Positions 21,636 through 22,780 of a stretch of DNA of 22,780 nt are shown piece by piece. A program made the position numbers and the translations under genes. The notes under the pieces were generated by a model. It was not told the DNA's origin, ran no database searches, and worked only from the letters and a program-made list of their open reading frames with translations. This DNA is from Acidobacteria bacterium UBA2994 (GTDB lineage Bacteria; Acidobacteriota; Vicinamibacteria; Vicinamibacterales; UBA8438): assembly GCA_002346545.1 (NCBI GenBank), contig DEAA01000027.1, positions 131,447 to 154,226 on the forward strand, written 5' to 3'. Each line of letters starts with the position of its first letter. Positions within the stretch are counted from its first letter, which is position 1.

Positions 21636-22613
21636 ATGGGTCCAGAGCTGTCGGTTGTCATTCCCCTCCTGGACGAGGCGCCCAACGTCGAGGCACTGTG
21701 TCGCGAGCTGACGGAGACCCTCGAGGCGTGGGGACGCTCCTACGAGGTGATCCTCGTCGATGACGGGAGCACCGACGAGACCTTTTCGATTCTGAGCGCG
21801 CTGCACGTCGCCGACGCTCGGGTCAGGGTAGTCAGACTTCGCCGCAATTTCGGTCAGACCGCCGCCTTCTCCGCCGGATTCGCCCGCGCGCGTGGGCGTC
21901 TCATTGTGACGGCGGATGGTGACCTGCAGAATGACCTGCGCGATATCCCCCGGATGGTCGACAAGCTCGAGGAGGGGTACGACATCGTCTGCGGCTGGCG
22001 CAAGGCGCGAAAGGACGCCTGGATTAACCGCCGGCTGCCGTCGACCCTGGCCAACGCGCTGATTTCTCGCGCGACCGGTGTCCGCCTCCATGACTACGGC
22101 TGTTCATTAAAGGTCTTCAGGGCCGAGGTGGTGAAGTCGCTACGGCTGTACGGAGAGATGCATCGGTTCATCCCGGCGATTGCGAGTGAACAGGGAGTGC
22201 GCATTGCCGAGGTCGTGGTAAACCATCGAGCCAGACAGCACGGCCGCTCGAAGTATGGCATCTCGCGGACGATCCGGGTCCTCCTGGACCTGGCGACCGT
22301 TAAGTTCCTGCTGAGCTATTCGACCCGGCCGCTCCAGATCTTCGGCCTTGTCGGTCTTGCGATGGGAGGGGCCGGGGTGCTCATTACCGCCTACCTCGGG
22401 TATGTGCGGCTGTTCGAGGCGCAGGCCATCGGGGACCGACCGCTGCTCCTACTTGGGATTCTGCTCGCGTTTACAGGGGTTCAGTTGGTCACGTTGGGGT
22501 TGCTGGCCGAGATGCAGGCGCGCACCTACCACGAGTCCCAGGGGAAACCCACGTACTACATCCGGGAGTTGCTTGACCGCCCGGTCGACGAGCCGGCCGC
22601 GGTGCCTGAGTAG
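21636..22613 (+). CDS. Family 2 glycosyltransferase, GtrB/dolichyl-phosphate-mannose-synthase-like
   Basis: The 325-residue product begins with the GT-A fold: L-S-V-V-I-P-L-L-D-E, then V-D42-D43-G-S-T-D, and the metal-binding D94-G-D96-L-Q-N-D100. The acceptor-side motifs N-F-G-Q-T-A-A-F-S-A-G-F and H-G-R-S-K-Y-G-I-S-R belong to the subgroup that loads a sugar onto polyprenyl phosphate. The last third has two membrane helices (about 232-256 and 265-292) and a cytoplasmic tail. It would transfer a hexose or arabinose-type sugar from a nucleotide sugar to undecaprenyl phosphate at the inner membrane face for later use outside. The sugar cannot be deduced. The next membrane protein gene starts 19 bp on and could be the partner transferase or flippase. 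Confidence 0.9.
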   Translation: MGPELSVVIPLLDEAPNVEALCRELTETLEAWGRSYEVILVDDGSTDETFSILSALHVADARVRVVRLRRNFGQTAAFSAGFARARGRLIVTADGDLQNDLRDIPRMVDKLEEGYDIVCGWRKARKDAWINRRLPSTLANALISRATGVRLHDYGCSLKVFRAEVVKSLRLYGEMHRFIPAIASEQGVRIAEVVVNHRARQHGRSKYGISRTIRVLLDLATVKFLLSYSTRPLQIFGLVGLAMGGAGVLITAYLGYVRLFEAQAIGDRPLLLLGILLAFTGVQLVTLGLLAEMQARTYHESQGKPTYYIRELLDRPVDEPAAVPE

Positions 22614-22632
22614 GAGCGCTCCGGGACCCTTC

Positions 22633-22780
22633 ATGACTCCCGCGCAATCTGACTGGCGGGTGCCCCTGCTCCTTCAAGGGGTCGGCCTCGGTCTGGGGGC
22701 GGCCGCCTGGCTGGTACCAGCCTCCCAGCACATCGTGGCTTGGGGCGATGAGGGTCCCGCGCGAGTGGCGCTCCTGGTCG
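22633..22780 (+). CDS. Hydrophobic membrane protein, 3'-truncated by the window edge
   Basis: From ATG 22633 the frame is open to the window end (49 codons). It shows a short polar start (M-T-P-A-Q-S-D-W), one membrane helix (about residues 10-28: V-P-L-L-L-Q-G-V-G-L-G-L-G-A-A-A-W-L-V), a short loop, and the beginning of another hydrophobic stretch. GGGA lies eight bases upstream, and GTG 22660 is an alternative start. Behind a GtrB-like gene one expects a polytopic glycosyltransferase or flippase, but nothing visible decides this. The ten-base palindrome GGAGCGCTCC (22613-22622) sits in the gap. Confidence 0.55.
   Translation, partial: MTPAQSDWRVPLLLQGVGLGLGAAAWLVPASQHIVAWGDEGPARVALLV

Noticed and set aside
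1..22780. tRNA, rRNA, CRISPR arrays, transposases, integrases, attachment sites
   Set aside because: I looked for cloverleaf ends, repeated spacers, DDE or recombinase motifs and long inverted repeats and saw none.

Overview
The window is a GC-rich, tightly packed stretch of chromosome from a Gram-negative bacterium. Clues are outer-membrane and periplasmic proteins, a System I cytochrome c maturation (Ccm) operon, and many signal peptides ending in A-x-A followed by Gln. The gene content (LemA, LVIVD and YVTN propellers, a cytochrome c/type II copper monooxygenase protein, a fused CcmF-CcmH) is most like Acidobacteriota, perhaps Vicinamibacteria. That assignment is inference, because no rRNA or marker tree is available. 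I see no tRNA, rRNA, CRISPR array, insertion sequence or prophage.

Layout. 1-3674 (+): the end of a lemA gene, then two translationally coupled secreted beta-propeller proteins. 3717-5245 (-): a DUF721/DciA-like protein followed by an acetyl-CoA acetyltransferase. 5340-5903 (+): maf, apparently from a leaderless promoter, followed by an antisense scar of a MacB/FtsX-type ABC permease (about 5912-6061). 6177-13699 (+): a nine-gene ccm operon behind a good sigma70-type promoter: ccmE, ccmF-ccmH fusion, a membrane zinc-ribbon protein, a secreted/membrane protein, ccmA, ccmB, ccmC, a CcmD-like gene and a 56-residue membrane protein. 13703-15803 (-), convergent with the operon: a periplasmic mono-heme cytochrome fused to a PHM-like copper monooxygenase domain, and an unrecognised secreted partner. 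16014-18644 (-): aroA, aroK and a metallophosphoesterase. 18787-22780 (+): an RsbW-like ATPase, an inositol-monophosphatase-family enzyme, a beta-barrel outer-membrane protein, a VTT/DedA-type membrane protein, a GtrB-like glycosyltransferase, and the start of another membrane protein.

How the parts fit. The ccm operon builds c-type cytochromes, and a c-type cytochrome protein lies immediately beyond its end. The machine is unusual. CcmE carries Cys rather than His in its heme-attachment motif. The CcmH module is fused to CcmF, keeps an internal signal-peptide-like segment, and has a five-cysteine cluster instead of LRCxxC. Two neighbouring, otherwise unlike membrane proteins carry matching cytoplasmic helical segments that recall the first loop of CcmI. 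No CcmG thioredoxin or normal CcmI is present in the window. This operon is the best candidate for an under-described system here.
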